The notes: a model not told the origin generated them from the sequence alone. Positions 43,779 through 53,602 are shown, counted from the stretch's first letter. The stretch: 64,000 nt of DNA from Acinetobacter sp. NIPH 2100 (GCF_000369805.1 NZ_KB850224.1:3762460-3826459); one strand, 5' to 3'. Translations and numbers: made by a program.

Positions 43779-44129
43779 ATGTTTAAAATTTACGGCATTA
43801 AAAATTGTAATTCGATGAAAAAAGCCTTTGATGCGCTACAAGCCAAAGGGATCAATTACGAATTTCATGATTATAAAAAACAAGGCATTGATGCAGAGAC
43901 TTTAGCGATCTGGCTAAAAGAGATCGGTGCAGACAAAGTATTGAACAAAAAAGGTACCACCTGGCGCAAATTGACTGCCGATGAGCAAGCACATGCCACC
44001 AGCAATGAACAAAACCTGATTGAAACCCTCATCGCGCAACCAAGCCTGATTAAGCGTCCTGTACTGCAAACACCGCAAGGTTTTGTGATTGGTTTTGACG
44101 AAGCGACATATCAGGACTTATCTGCTTAA
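43779..44129 (+). CDS. ArsC/Spx-family protein (YffB-like)
   Basis: This 116-residue thioredoxin-fold protein has Cys in YGIKNCNSMKKAFDAL and the family Arg in LIKRPVLQTPQGFVIGF. The YffB branch keeps the N-terminal Cys but is not shown to reduce arsenate; a glutathione-dependent thiol role has been suggested. The ATG at 43779 gives the family N-terminus MFKIYGIKNC. It stands alone before a strong terminator. Confidence 0.88.
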   Translation: MFKIYGIKNCNSMKKAFDALQAKGINYEFHDYKKQGIDAETLAIWLKEIGADKVLNKKGTTWRKLTADEQAHATSNEQNLIETLIAQPSLIKRPVLQTPQGFVIGFDEATYQDLSA

Positions 44130-44150
44130 GCATTTTAGATATGTAGATAC

Positions 44151-44180
44151 AAAAAAACCGAGTCAGAACTCGGTTTTTTT
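44151..44180. terminator. Bidirectional terminator between arsC-like and DUF2147 genes
   Basis: ACCGAGT and ACTCGGT pair around CAGA, with A7 before and T7 after. Confidence 0.9.
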
Positions 44181-44194
44181 CATTCACAGATGGC

Positions 44195-44632
44195 TTAGTT
44201 GGTACGAATCCAAGTTTGGTTACGACCTAAAGCAGCTACGCCAATATAACCACGTAATTTCAGCTTTTTACCACCGTCGATGATTTCAGCTTTTAACTTG
44301 TAGGTTTTACCGTTCTTAGGATCGATAATTGAACCACCATCGTAATTCACACCACCCACATTTTTCAGGCTATGTACAATGGTTACGCCTTTGAGTGGTT
44401 TGTTGTGATAAGTCCCTTCACATTTAGAGCAAGCATTTTCTTGGCCAGCCACTAAATACTTTTGAATAGACGCAGTCAGAGTTCCATCCTTTTGCTCCGT
44501 GAATTTCACGATCGCCTTTGGCTGTTTTGTTTCATCATCAATGGTCTGCCAAACACTGCCATTCAGCGCATCCGCTGCATTGGCAAAAGTTGTCAAACCG
44601 AGCAATCCAAATGCTAAAGCAATTTTCTTCAT
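44195..44632 (-). CDS. DUF2147 exported protein
   Basis: The 145-residue precursor has the signal peptide MKKIALAFGLLGLTTFANA. The lipocalin-like DUF2147 pattern follows: LNGSVWQTIDDETKQPKAIV, CSKCEGTYHNKPLKGVTIV, GGSIIDPKNGKTYKLKAEI and KLRGYIGVAALGRNQTW. Such proteins are small periplasmic beta-barrels common in Acinetobacter. The function is unknown. Confidence 0.88.
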   Translation of the reverse strand: MKKIALAFGLLGLTTFANAADALNGSVWQTIDDETKQPKAIVKFTEQKDGTLTASIQKYLVAGQENACSKCEGTYHNKPLKGVTIVHSLKNVGGVNYDGGSIIDPKNGKTYKLKAEIIDGGKKLKLRGYIGVAALGRNQTWIRTN

Positions 44633-44836
44633 TTTTGTAATATCCTTAAGGGGTCTTTCAAACTGAAAGTATTGAGAACTTCAATCAATATTGCAATTCT
44701 TGATTATGACTATTTGGTATAACCTGAGTAAGAGTGTCGTAGTACACATTTTTTCAGATTTTATCGTCGCGCTTCGACATAGCTTATTTTCAAGAGCTTT
44801 CTTATTGCTATACTGATCTAACAATATGGAAAAATT

Positions 44837-45748
44837 ATGAAATTTGCTACTGTTTGGAAATATTATTTTACTGAATCCTTACTTAAAGCGACGATTCGAA
44901 CACCCAGTCAGTTCAATTTGGCTCCCAATGCATTACGTCCCTTGCTCGACCAACTTTGTCGTCTCTTTCCTCAAGATTCAACAGTACAAGTTCGCCCAAT
45001 ACGTCTAGCAGGTGTGCGCGGTGAAGAAATTAAAGCTCAAGCTGCTGCCACGCAGTTGATTTTCCACATTCACGGTGGGGCTTTTTTCTTGGGGAGCTTA
45101 AATACGCATCGGGCCTTGATGACTGATATTGCGGCACGTACTCAAATGCAAGTCATTCATGTCGATTATCCACTTGCCCCAGAACATCCTTTCCCTGAAG
45201 CCATTGATGCGATTTTCGATGTCTATCAAGCCTTATTAGTTCAAGGAGTCAAACCAAAAGATATTATTATCTCTGGAGATTCCTGTGGTGCAAACCTTGC
45301 TTTGGCGTTGTGTTTACGTCTCAAACAGCAGCCGGAGTTTATGCCAAGTGGCTTGATTTTGATGTCGCCTTACCTCGACCTCACCTTGACCAGTGAATCG
45401 CTACGCTTCAACCAAAAGCATGATGCTTTATTGTCTATTGAGGCCTTACAGGCAGGCATCAACCATTATCTCACTGATAATATTCAAGCAGATGATCCAC
45501 GTGTTTCTCCACTGTTCGATGATTTAGCTGGATTACCGCCAACACTTGTGCAAGTCGGTTCTAAAGAAATCTTACTGGATGATTCAAAACGCTTTAGAGA
45601 AAAAGCAGAACAGGCCGATGTCAAGGTTCAGTTCAAACTGTATACCGGCATGTGGCATAACTTCCAAATGTTTAATGCGTGGTTCCCAGAAGCCAAACAA
45701 GCCTTGATAGACATCGCAGAATTTGCGCATGCACTCGATCGCGATTAA
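44837..45748 (+). CDS. Alpha/beta hydrolase, hormone-sensitive-lipase-like esterase
   Basis: This 303-residue protein has the oxyanion motif HGGAFFLGS, the nucleophile elbow GDSCGANLAL, the Asp-containing DDPRVSPLFDDLAGLPPTL and the His of MWHNFQMFNAWF. Together they form a full catalytic triad of the HSL esterase family. No signal peptide is visible, so it is probably cytosolic. It is monocistronic. The substrate is unknown; short-chain esters are typical. Confidence 0.9.
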   Translation: MKFATVWKYYFTESLLKATIRTPSQFNLAPNALRPLLDQLCRLFPQDSTVQVRPIRLAGVRGEEIKAQAAATQLIFHIHGGAFFLGSLNTHRALMTDIAARTQMQVIHVDYPLAPEHPFPEAIDAIFDVYQALLVQGVKPKDIIISGDSCGANLALALCLRLKQQPEFMPSGLILMSPYLDLTLTSESLRFNQKHDALLSIEALQAGINHYLTDNIQADDPRVSPLFDDLAGLPPTLVQVGSKEILLDDSKRFREKAEQADVKVQFKLYTGMWHNFQMFNAWFPEAKQALIDIAEFAHALDRD

Positions 45749-45770
45749 GCCATTTACAATCGTGCAAAAA

Positions 45771-45792
45771 ATGGTCAGCTATGTCTGACCAT
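45771..45792. other. Short hairpin after the esterase gene
   Basis: ATGGTCAG and CTGACCAT form an 8-bp stem with a 6-base loop. The A-run precedes rather than follows it on the plus strand, so termination is clearer for minus-strand transcripts. The remaining gap to 46014 shows no gene. Confidence 0.4.
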
Positions 45793-46014
45793 TGTCACTC
45801 TTAATTCACTTTTGTCATCATAAAATAAAACTGATTGGATATTCAGATAACAGCTGATTTTTCAAAGAATTTTTCCCGTCCTATTTTGCACTAAAAAGCC
45901 CAGAGCTAGACTTTTTTCTCATTCTAAAGATGCTATTGTTATTTTAATTATCGTTCTTCAATATTTTGACGACAGATATACAGTTCCTAGGAATCTCATT
46001 GCATAAAAGGATGC

Positions 46015-47208
46015 ATGCCAATGATGAAGATTCGTTTCAATAGGTCAACTGACGCAACAGGATGGGGCTTTAGGCTTTCTTGGGAACATCACATTGTCGT
46101 CAATTGGACCATACTCAAAAAAAGTATTCTATTACTGATACTTGCTGCATTTATGAGTTTATTCTGGATCAGTTGGGATGTTTTTATTCTCATGCATCCA
46201 CAATATTCGGAATGGGTTCATTTGAGCATTGTACGCTCACACTTATGGACCAGCTTGATCACACTGCTGGTGATGCTCCTGCTTATCATTCCTTGTCATG
46301 TATTTAAAGATCGAGCTTGGGCACAAAATGTTTTGCCGATCCTGAGTGTCCAGATCTTTACCGCCATGCTCTGTCACAAAGGCTACTTAGTGGGTAGTTT
46401 CAGCCCTGCTACAATGGTCGGCTATGTCAGTGTGGTTGGTGTAGGCTTGGTCTTGTTCGATCGTCGAATGGTCTATTGTGCCCTCATTCCTGCCACGCTT
46501 GCGCTGCTGTTCTGCAACTATTTAAGTATGGTCGGAATACTGACTTATGCGCCGCTATTTAATATGCAGCGATTGAATGAAGTCTCCATGCATCCCTTTT
46601 GGGTCGGTAGTATGGTGTTTTTCTTATTGCCGATCTTACTGGCCTGTTTATTTCTGTTTGAAATTTTGTTAACCCAATGGCGAACTCGGGAAATGACCAT
46701 TCAAATTCTCAGTCGCCTTGATCCGCTCACCAATGTATTGAATCGACGTAGTATCGGTAGTTATTTAGAACGGTTACATCAGCAACCAGACCCGCTTTAT
46801 TCAATTGTTTTACTCGACCTCGATCATTTTAAAAGTATTAATGATCATTTTGGACATAGCATGGGCGATCAAGTGTTGGTCACCGTGGCAAAATGCCTGG
46901 CAAAAAATCTACGTGACCAAGATATTATTGGTCGTTTTGGCGGCGAAGAGTTTATTTTATTGCTGCCCAATACCACCACTGCACAAGCACAGAATGTCGC
47001 TGAACGCTGCCGCCTTGCGGTCTCTCAATTGCGCTTTATTAATGAACATAAACAAGAATTTGCAGTCAGTGCCAGTTTTGGGATCAGTAGCTCACTCAGT
47101 GCTGATGAACCCCATCTCATTATTAGCCAAGCAGATCAAGCCCTGTATGCCGTTAAAGCAGCAGGTCGCAATCAGGTGAAAATCTTTACTGAACTGGCAA
47201 TGAGTTAG
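46015..47208 (+). CDS. Membrane-anchored diguanylate cyclase
   Basis: The 397 residues comprise an N-terminal membrane sensor with about six helices (roughly 35-220) and a C-terminal GGDEF domain. The active site is GGEEF (about 309-313). The inhibitory I-site R-x-x-D is present five residues ahead (RDQDIIGRF), so c-di-GMP feedback inhibition is expected. It makes c-di-GMP from two GTP. There is no EAL domain. Several ATGs lie close together at 46011-46024; the first in frame is given. The signal sensed is unknown. Confidence 0.92.
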   Translation: MPMMKIRFNRSTDATGWGFRLSWEHHIVVNWTILKKSILLLILAAFMSLFWISWDVFILMHPQYSEWVHLSIVRSHLWTSLITLLVMLLLIIPCHVFKDRAWAQNVLPILSVQIFTAMLCHKGYLVGSFSPATMVGYVSVVGVGLVLFDRRMVYCALIPATLALLFCNYLSMVGILTYAPLFNMQRLNEVSMHPFWVGSMVFFLLPILLACLFLFEILLTQWRTREMTIQILSRLDPLTNVLNRRSIGSYLERLHQQPDPLYSIVLLDLDHFKSINDHFGHSMGDQVLVTVAKCLAKNLRDQDIIGRFGGEEFILLLPNTTTAQAQNVAERCRLAVSQLRFINEHKQEFAVSASFGISSSLSADEPHLIISQADQALYAVKAAGRNQVKIFTELAMS

Positions 47209-47245
47209 TGTCGTGAAGGCCTCACCAGCCTTAACTCCCTCATCC

Positions 47246-47941
47246 TCAAGCTTTTAAAAATTCATCTCGATGCTGACGATAAGGCTCATCAAAAGGGACA
47301 AACATGTGTTCCTGCTTCGCCTCTGCAATCCATTGTTGCACCGAAGACAAAGCCAAGATTTTTTGCCTATAGGCTTGACTGGCGTCAGAGAGCGGGAGTT
47401 GATAGCATTCGAAACGCATCACCACAGGTGCGTAAAATGCATCGGCAAGACTAAACTCACCACATAAAAAACTATCCTCACTCGGACGTTGTGACCAAAT
47501 TTGATCAATTCGGGCAACCTCCGCACGTAACTGGGTATGCTCTGCCCAAAGCTGTTTACCGACATGTGTCAGATCAGCTTCCACATTCATGGGGCATAGA
47601 TTGCGTAAGCTTTGAAAGCTACTGTGCATTTCGGCACTGATACAGCGTGCTCTGGCCCGTAACTTTTGATCTTGAGGCAGTAATGCTTTTTCAGGATATT
47701 GCTCTGCCACATATTCACAAATCGCCAGACTGTCCCAAACAATCAGATCGCCATCAGCCAATGCAGGTACTTTCCCTGTTGGATTCAGTTTCAGAATTTC
47801 TGTTTTGAATTGGCTATCTGCATCAAAGCTATCGAACTGAATCAGCTGTTCCTGAAATGGAATACCTGCTTGTTTCAATAAGATCCACGGACGCATTGAC
47901 CAAGTCGAATAATTTTTATTACCAATAAAGAGTTGATACAT
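47246..47941 (-). CDS. Glutathione S-transferase family protein
   Basis: This 231-residue GST-fold protein has an N-terminal thioredoxin-like domain (YSTWSMRPWILLKQAGIPF, then GKVPALADGDLIVWDSLAICEYV) and a helical C-terminal domain with the N-cap-like GEFSLADAFYAPVVMRFECY. A Ser near the start probably activates glutathione. It lies 5 bp after dsbD on the same strand. The specific reaction is unknown. Confidence 0.9.
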   Translation of the reverse strand: MYQLFIGNKNYSTWSMRPWILLKQAGIPFQEQLIQFDSFDADSQFKTEILKLNPTGKVPALADGDLIVWDSLAICEYVAEQYPEKALLPQDQKLRARARCISAEMHSSFQSLRNLCPMNVEADLTHVGKQLWAEHTQLRAEVARIDQIWSQRPSEDSFLCGEFSLADAFYAPVVMRFECYQLPLSDASQAYRQKILALSSVQQWIAEAKQEHMFVPFDEPYRQHRDEFLKA

Positions 47942-47946
47942 ACTTA

Positions 47947-49794
47947 TTATTTTCCTTTAAATAAGGCGAGTTGTTGTAATAGCTCGGCTTTCTGGAATGC
48001 TCCAGTTAAACGTAGTGAGCGGATTTCTTGTTGTTGTGGATCTAAGAATAAATACGTCGGTGGCCCTAAAATATCCCACTGCGCTAACAGTGCTTGATGT
48101 GACGCATCATAATGGCTTAAATCCATTTTAATTAAATAAAAACCTGATAATGCTTGTTGTACCTCGGCATCTTTTAAAATGCGATGCTCAATCGGCTGAC
48201 AAGCCACACACCAATCCGCATAGACATCAATCACAATGCCACGGTCTTTGGGTGCATTGGCTAAAATCTGCTGAAACTCATCTGCTGTTTTTGCCACATG
48301 CCATTCAGCGAGCTTCTCAGCCTGAACCGAGCTGAGACTTTGAATGTGTTGATATTGATTAAAAGCCAATGCTGGGATCACCAAAATCAGCAATATTGCA
48401 TAGAGCCATTGCAGTTTGGATTTTTGTCCAAACAAGCGATACACGGCATAAATAATGAAAGCCAAACCTAAAATCAGGCTGAGAATTTGTAGGGCCAATT
48501 CAGGCAATAATGGACGAATAAAATAGAGGCTTAAAGCCAGCATTAAAAAGGCAAAAATGATCTTGATTTGATTCATCCACTCGCCAGCTTTAGGTAAGGC
48601 TTTTGCCCCTAAAACACTCGCAAGTAGCAATGGAATGCCCATACCAAAGCCGAGGGTAAAGAGTAACAATGCGCCTTGCCATTGATTCTGGGTTTGCGAA
48701 ATAAACAACAACACCCCTGCCAGAGGTGCGGTCATGCATGGCCCAACCAGCAATGCAGAAATCATGCCCATGACGCCAGCACCTACCAGTGTGCCGCCTT
48801 TTTGATTGGATTGCATCTGATCCAGTCGATTGACCCAACGCTGTGGTAATTTCAACTCAAATAGACCAAATAGGTTTAAAGCAAACACCACAAACAATAA
48901 GCTAAATGCAATCAATGTCGCAGGTTGTTGTAACCAACGTTGAAAATTCAATCCTGCTGCTGAAGCAATCAACCCCAGTACCGCATAGACCAGAGCCATA
49001 CTGACAACAAAAGTCAGCGCAATTGACCATGCTTTAACCCCTTTATTGTCACGCACAATCAACGAGGTCAGAATCGGTAACATCGGTAATGAACACGGCG
49101 TAAAAGCCAATAAAATACCAAGGCCTAAAAATAATAAAATGCTATAAGCCAAGGAATGCTGTTCAAGTGCGCTCGACCATTTCTGGTCTTGAGCCATCAC
49201 ACCTGAATTGCCTTGTGAGGGTGATGCTGCGGCTGCTTCAGCCTGTACTTCATCACTTGCGGGCTGTTGAGCATTGAATGCGCTAGATGAACGCGCAGCA
49301 TCTAAAAAGCTTTTTTGCGAGTTTGCGCTGACATTCTGAACATTGACCAAACCATCGGCGTCAGTCTGAAATTCAATATTTTGCGGTGGATAGCAAATAC
49401 GGTCTTTGGCACAACCCTGCCAAGTTACACGATAATGTTGAGAGGCTTGGGTGGGAATACTAAATTCAGCTTGTTGATAATAAACTTGGCTATGACCATA
49501 GTTTTCATCATACTGTTCAATCGCTTTTGGCAAATTCAAGGCAACGGGTTGATTACCTTGCTGTACTTCAAATTTATGTTGATATAAATAGTAATTGGGC
49601 TGAATCGACCAATGCAAACGCGCCTGATGTGGCTGAGTTGATTCTACCGTAAATGCAAACGCCTGTTCAGGGCTTAACAACGGTGCTGATGAGTTCTGTT
49701 GAGCGTAAGTCAGAGACCCGCATAACAACAATAAAGTTCCGAGGAAGTAACTCATCAGTGGGAAATGCGTCCCACCCTGAACAGACATTTTCAT
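47947..49794 (-). CDS. dsbD: Thiol:disulfide interchange protein DsbD
   Basis: This 615-residue protein passes electrons from cytosolic thioredoxin to periplasmic thiol proteins. It has a signal region, an alpha domain with Cys pair CAKDRICYPP, and a membrane core with TPCSLPMLPIL and VGPCMTAPLAG. A C-terminal thioredoxin-like domain carries WCVAC. All three Cys pairs are intact. It is followed by a GST gene in a probable operon. Confidence 0.95.
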   Translation of the reverse strand: MKMSVQGGTHFPLMSYFLGTLLLLCGSLTYAQQNSSAPLLSPEQAFAFTVESTQPHQARLHWSIQPNYYLYQHKFEVQQGNQPVALNLPKAIEQYDENYGHSQVYYQQAEFSIPTQASQHYRVTWQGCAKDRICYPPQNIEFQTDADGLVNVQNVSANSQKSFLDAARSSSAFNAQQPASDEVQAEAAAASPSQGNSGVMAQDQKWSSALEQHSLAYSILLFLGLGILLAFTPCSLPMLPILTSLIVRDNKGVKAWSIALTFVVSMALVYAVLGLIASAAGLNFQRWLQQPATLIAFSLLFVVFALNLFGLFELKLPQRWVNRLDQMQSNQKGGTLVGAGVMGMISALLVGPCMTAPLAGVLLFISQTQNQWQGALLLFTLGFGMGIPLLLASVLGAKALPKAGEWMNQIKIIFAFLMLALSLYFIRPLLPELALQILSLILGLAFIIYAVYRLFGQKSKLQWLYAILLILVIPALAFNQYQHIQSLSSVQAEKLAEWHVAKTADEFQQILANAPKDRGIVIDVYADWCVACQPIEHRILKDAEVQQALSGFYLIKMDLSHYDASHQALLAQWDILGPPTYLFLDPQQQEIRSLRLTGAFQKAELLQQLALFKGK

Positions 49795-49873
49795 GATTAT
49801 CTCACTATCATTCTCCCGAACTCCCCAGCTGCGATCGCAGCAGTTAATTTAAGAGAATTCAGGTGCATCATTA

Positions 49874-50641
49874 TTAGAATAAAACAGATACGCCAAAGCC
49901 ACCGTTATAGCTTTTCTGATCGCCATTGAGATCAACCCCAATACTTGCATCGAGTTGTGTACGATTATTCAAGGCATACACTAGACCCGTGCCAAGACCA
50001 TATTCATAATCCTGACTTTCTGCTTTACGGTAAATAAATTCTGAGAAGCCAGATAATTTACCCGCGATCTTATAATCGATGGTTGGTACAGCTGTGACTG
50101 CCCAATTGCTGTTTTGTGCTTCATAACGCATGGTAATTGAGGTACCAATCAAATCGCTGAATTCGTAAGCAACAGCAGACGTTAAGCTATAGATATCATC
50201 ATGGTTGGTGAATTCATCATTCCCCGTTGCAATGATTGCTTCTGCCAGCAATGCCATCGATAAACGGTCATCTTTTAAATCAATGGCTTTTTTCAAACCG
50301 ATACTGACATCACCTAGGCCATTGCTTTCTTTTTTCATGCCAGCACGTTTATATTGCTGCCAAACAGGCCCCTGCCAACCCAATTGCAATTCCAATCCAT
50401 CTGCCAGACCGGTACGCAATAACATGTCACCATTCAGCGTCAAGGTCTTGTCTTTGATCCCATCTACTTTACCTTCTTGGTAACTGACACTCGGTAAACC
50501 TTGTTCCCATGCCAACTTCCCAACAGGGGTAATCCCTGTCCCTATCCCCGCACCAGGGCGGTCAAAAGAAAAGTCGGCAGCAAAAGTCGTGCTTGCCATC
50601 ATTGATGCTGCAATCAAGCTCAATGTTTGAAATGTTTTCAT
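49874..50641 (-). CDS. Outer-membrane MetA-pathway/phenol-degradation-type barrel protein
   Basis: This 255-residue precursor starts at the ATG with GAGGATA upstream and has the signal peptide MKTFQTLSLIAASMMASTTFA. The mature part (FSFDRPGAGIGTGITPVGK, then LELQLGWQGPVW) consists of alternating beta strands and ends in SVLF. It fits the transporter family annotated as putative MetA-pathway of phenol degradation. An outer-membrane barrel is likely; the cargo is unknown. The ankyrin gene ends 31 bp upstream on the same strand. Confidence 0.75.
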   Translation of the reverse strand: MKTFQTLSLIAASMMASTTFAADFSFDRPGAGIGTGITPVGKLAWEQGLPSVSYQEGKVDGIKDKTLTLNGDMLLRTGLADGLELQLGWQGPVWQQYKRAGMKKESNGLGDVSIGLKKAIDLKDDRLSMALLAEAIIATGNDEFTNHDDIYSLTSAVAYEFSDLIGTSITMRYEAQNSNWAVTAVPTIDYKIAGKLSGFSEFIYRKAESQDYEYGLGTGLVYALNNRTQLDASIGVDLNGDQKSYNGGFGVSVLF

Positions 50642-50672
50642 ACGTATCCTCGTTCTATTCTGTTGGCTTGGC

Positions 50673-51218
50673 TTATGCACCGAGCTCTTTTGACATTTTT
50701 GCACCATGCTGACGTAACAATTCCAGTGTTGCACGTTCTTCTGGCAATGATTCTGACCAATCAATTTCATCAAATTCACAATCAAAGAAAAGCTGGCTAA
50801 TAGATGATAAAACGGTCAGACCTTCTTCATCACGGGTATTTGGATCTACTTTTTCATCGAGTAAGCGTTGTACCACAGGTGCGCAAGCAGAACTTGCTGC
50901 GTCCCAAAGCGGACCATAAAACTCTTCTGCATCCCACAAATGTAAATTTGCTTTGGCTTGAATCAATGCATCTAAAATATCTAAATAAACTTTGAGTTGT
51001 TGTTGCTTTTCTTCGTCACTGAAAGGCTTACCTGCTTCATAAGCTTCACAAATTCGTTCCCACCATGTGAACAAACCATCGCAAATCATAGACACAGGTG
51101 GCCCTTGTTCAGGATCAATAAAATTCGGGTCGAGTCCTTCAGCAAGTAAAGATTGCACTTGGTCCAAATCGAGTTGTTGTATGGCTTGCACCAAGGCCTG
51201 CTGTTGCTTATTTAACAT
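50673..51218 (-). CDS. Ankyrin-repeat protein
   Basis: This 181-residue cytosolic protein has at least two ankyrin-type repeats (QALVQAIQQLDLDQVQSLLA with EGLDPNFID; SSACAPVVQRLLDEKVDPNT with RDEEGLTVL), plus weaker ones between and after. Ankyrin repeats mediate protein binding. The protein is acidic and has no signal peptide. The partner is unknown. It could be co-transcribed with the barrel gene downstream. Confidence 0.8.
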   Translation of the reverse strand: MLNKQQQALVQAIQQLDLDQVQSLLAEGLDPNFIDPEQGPPVSMICDGLFTWWERICEAYEAGKPFSDEEKQQQLKVYLDILDALIQAKANLHLWDAEEFYGPLWDAASSACAPVVQRLLDEKVDPNTRDEEGLTVLSSISQLFFDCEFDEIDWSESLPEERATLELLRQHGAKMSKELGA

Positions 51219-51321
51219 GACCAGTTCTCACAATATTTTTTAATGGCTCTATTATGCCGAATATCCTGACAGGATTTTATAAAACCATCTAAAAAATCAT
51301 GTATAAATTTGATACACACGT

Positions 51322-51350
51322 AAAAAAAGCCCAAGAACTGGGCTTTTTCT
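51322..51350. terminator. Intrinsic terminator after the HPF-like gene
   Basis: AAAAAGCCCA and TGGGCTTTTT pair around AGAAC, flanked by A- and T-runs. Confidence 0.85.
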
Positions 51351-51362
51351 TTGCATTTGTGG

Positions 51363-51737
51363 CTATGCTTCATCATCCACTTTTACGTCATCATCGACAT
51401 CAACGTATTCGGGTAAACCACCACGATGGTGCTCTTTTTTCTCATAAAGATGCTCCAGACTACGTTTCAATTTATCAATTGCACCATGAATCGAGTTGTC
51501 AATATTTGCTGCTTTATGTGTCACTGCGACAGGTTTCATTCCTGCTGGGCGAGCTTCAATCATACATCGTTTGTCATGATCGCCCGTTTTATCCCCGTTC
51601 TCATCACTAATATGAACCGAAAAATGTGTAATACGCTCGCTATAACGTTGGAATTCTTGTGTAAGTTCTGCACGAACATAACTGTTTAAGCGTTCACTAC
51701 CTTGAATGTTTTTATCTGTACGGATTTCAATATTCAT
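51363..51737 (-). CDS. HPF/RaiA-family ribosome hibernation-type protein
   Basis: This 124-residue protein opens MNIEIRTDKNIQGSERLNSY and continues with ERITHFSVHISDENGDKTGD, CMIEARPAGMKPVAVTHKA and a helix DKLKRSLEHLYEKKEHH. This matches the S30AE fold of ribosome-associated hibernation factors, in a variant form. A very acidic tail (DVDDDVKVDDEA) follows. The ATG at 51737 has GAGGAAG upstream. It is probably stress or stationary-phase induced; ribosome binding is inferred. Confidence 0.82.
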   Translation of the reverse strand: MNIEIRTDKNIQGSERLNSYVRAELTQEFQRYSERITHFSVHISDENGDKTGDHDKRCMIEARPAGMKPVAVTHKAANIDNSIHGAIDKLKRSLEHLYEKKEHHRGGLPEYVDVDDDVKVDDEA

Positions 51738-52107
51738 AAATATCTTCCTCTCTTTTCTGTGAGACGGTGCTACAAAACTTTCTTCTTTGCACGCTTTGAG
51801 CATGCAGTCATTCAGTGCAGTTGTATATTTTGATTATGTAAATGCTTGTTGTCTCCTCGCTTTGCATCTGTTGCTTTTCAGTATGTAAGAAGATCTTCTA
51901 TAATTCCAATATCTGTCTTTCCTCCAAAATATGCAAGCTGATTTTTGACATTTTTATTAAAACTTAAAACAAAAATATTTTTAACTTTATAGGTCATTTT
52001 ACTTTAGCCCGCTATATACAATTCTTTTGTTCATTTGGTCAAATTTGGCTTTATTTTTGCTTAATACCTTGTATCCTTTACACGCCTTTTGGGGGGAGAT
52101 TTTTTAA
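51738..52107. other. Intergenic region upstream of the OmpK-like gene
   Basis: The 370 bp separate divergent genes. No reading frame or stable RNA is evident. It is AT-rich and should hold both promoters. A strong GGGGGGAG ribosome-binding site lies about 10 bp before the ATG at 52108. Confidence 0.4.
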
Positions 52108-52833
52108 ATGCAATTGAAGCAACTTGCAGCAACATGTTTATTGGTATCTACAGCAGCTTTCGCTCAGGCGAAGCCAATTTGGCAAGATTTCAGCGTGACG
52201 GGTTTGTACGGTGAGAACTATGAAGTTGTTGATGAAAAACAAACAACAGTAACACTTGAATATGCGGCAAAAGTCAAATATGCCGATGTGTTTTTCTTTA
52301 TGGATCGTATGCGTGGCAGCGATGATAATAAAAGCACATATTTCGAACTCTCTCCACGTTTAAGCTTGGGTGAGATCTCAGGACAAAAACTTGCATTTGG
52401 TCCAATCAAAGATGTGTTGATCTCAACAACATGGGAAAGTAACAGCGCTGATGGTAATAATTTTGACAACTTCTTGTATGGCGTAGGTTTTGATCTCGCA
52501 ATTCCATATTTCCAATATGCGAATGTGAATTTCTACCGTGCCAACAATGAAAATACTGCTGATGACTACCAAATGACCATCGCTTATGCGCTGCCATTTA
52601 AAGTATCAAACGAAGATTTCTTGGTTGATGGTTTCCTTGACTGGTCGACAGGTGAAAAAGATCACGCAAGTGAACTGAACTGGACCACACAATACAAGTG
52701 GAATGTGGGTAAACACATTTCACCAGACACTCGCCTTTATTTGGGTGTTGAGCACTCTGTTTGGAATAACAAATTTGGTCTGAAAAACCGTGACGAAAAC
52801 AACGTCAGTGCGTTAATCAAATACCACTTCTAA
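52108..52833 (+). CDS. Tsx/OmpK-like outer-membrane nucleoside channel
   Basis: The 241-residue precursor has the signal peptide MQLKQLAATCLLVSTAAFAQA. The nucleoside-specific channel pattern follows: WQDFSVTGLYGENYE, then KYADVFFFMDRMRGSDDNK and FELSPRLSLGEISG. The C-terminal ALIKYHF ends in Phe as barrels do. It is expected to form a 12-stranded outer-membrane barrel. A strong SD precedes it and a strong terminator follows, suggesting high expression. Confidence 0.88.
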   Translation: MQLKQLAATCLLVSTAAFAQAKPIWQDFSVTGLYGENYEVVDEKQTTVTLEYAAKVKYADVFFFMDRMRGSDDNKSTYFELSPRLSLGEISGQKLAFGPIKDVLISTTWESNSADGNNFDNFLYGVGFDLAIPYFQYANVNFYRANNENTADDYQMTIAYALPFKVSNEDFLVDGFLDWSTGEKDHASELNWTTQYKWNVGKHISPDTRLYLGVEHSVWNNKFGLKNRDENNVSALIKYHF

Positions 52834-52850
52834 ATCATTTAGAGTGTTAA

Positions 52851-52880
52851 AAAAACAGCAAGGAATTCCTTGCTGTTTTT
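52851..52880 (+). terminator. Intrinsic terminator of the OmpK-like gene
   Basis: A perfect palindrome of AAAAACAGCAAGGAA with TTCCTTGCTGTTTTT lies 18 bp after the stop. Confidence 0.88.
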
Positions 52881-52969
52881 GTGTGTATCACCGAATATAA
52901 ATTTGAGATGAACGATCGCTGTATTCAATATTCATCTCTTGTTTTTGTCTGATTTGATGACCTTTGCCC

Positions 52970-53521
52970 ATGTCTGTGAATATTCCGCTTGCACCTTATG
53001 CCTTAGCAACCCATTTCCAAATTCGTTTTGCGACAGTGAATGATCTTGATGAGATTCTTGCTATTTACAATGCTGAAATTTTAAATGGAACCGCAAATTG
53101 GAATGATCAAGCCGTTTCCCTAACGGATTATCAGCAACGTTTTCAAAGCATGCAACAGCAACAATTCCCAATGATCGTGGTTGAAGACCTGAATACCCAT
53201 CAAGTCGCAGGCTATGCGGATTACACTGCTTTTCGGACCATCAGTGGCTACCGCCAAAGTATTGAGCATTCTGTTTTTATTAATCCAAGCTATGCACGCC
53301 AAGGTCTGGGCAAAGCCCTCATGCAACAGCTCATTCATCTCGCCAAACAGCAAAACATGCATATTATGGTCGCTGCCATTGATAGTGAAAACCAAGGCTC
53401 AATTGTGTTGCATGAACAACTCGGTTTCGTTCAAACAGGGTATATGCCACAAGTGGGCCAAAAGTTTGGTACATGGCGTGATCTGGTCTGGATGCAACTG
53501 CAACTCACAGAAACTCAATAA
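52970..53521 (+). CDS. GNAT-family acetyltransferase, phosphinothricin acetyltransferase-like
   Basis: This 183-residue protein has the N-terminal IRFATVNDLDEILAIYNAEI, AGYADYTAFRTISGYR, the acetyl-CoA loop ARQGLGKALMQQLI and the closing HEQLGFVQTGYMPQVGQKF. It resembles the Pat/Bar branch, which acetylates phosphinothricin or methionine analogues. The ATG at 52970 is preferred to a TTG six bases earlier. The substrate is unproven. Confidence 0.9.
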   Translation: MSVNIPLAPYALATHFQIRFATVNDLDEILAIYNAEILNGTANWNDQAVSLTDYQQRFQSMQQQQFPMIVVEDLNTHQVAGYADYTAFRTISGYRQSIEHSVFINPSYARQGLGKALMQQLIHLAKQQNMHIMVAAIDSENQGSIVLHEQLGFVQTGYMPQVGQKFGTWRDLVWMQLQLTETQ

Positions 53522-53602
53522 AAATCTCACTTTTAGCGTACTGTCATCGCACTGAATTGTGGCTTAAAATGAAGGAAATACTTCATTTCAAAAATAGCCA
53601 AA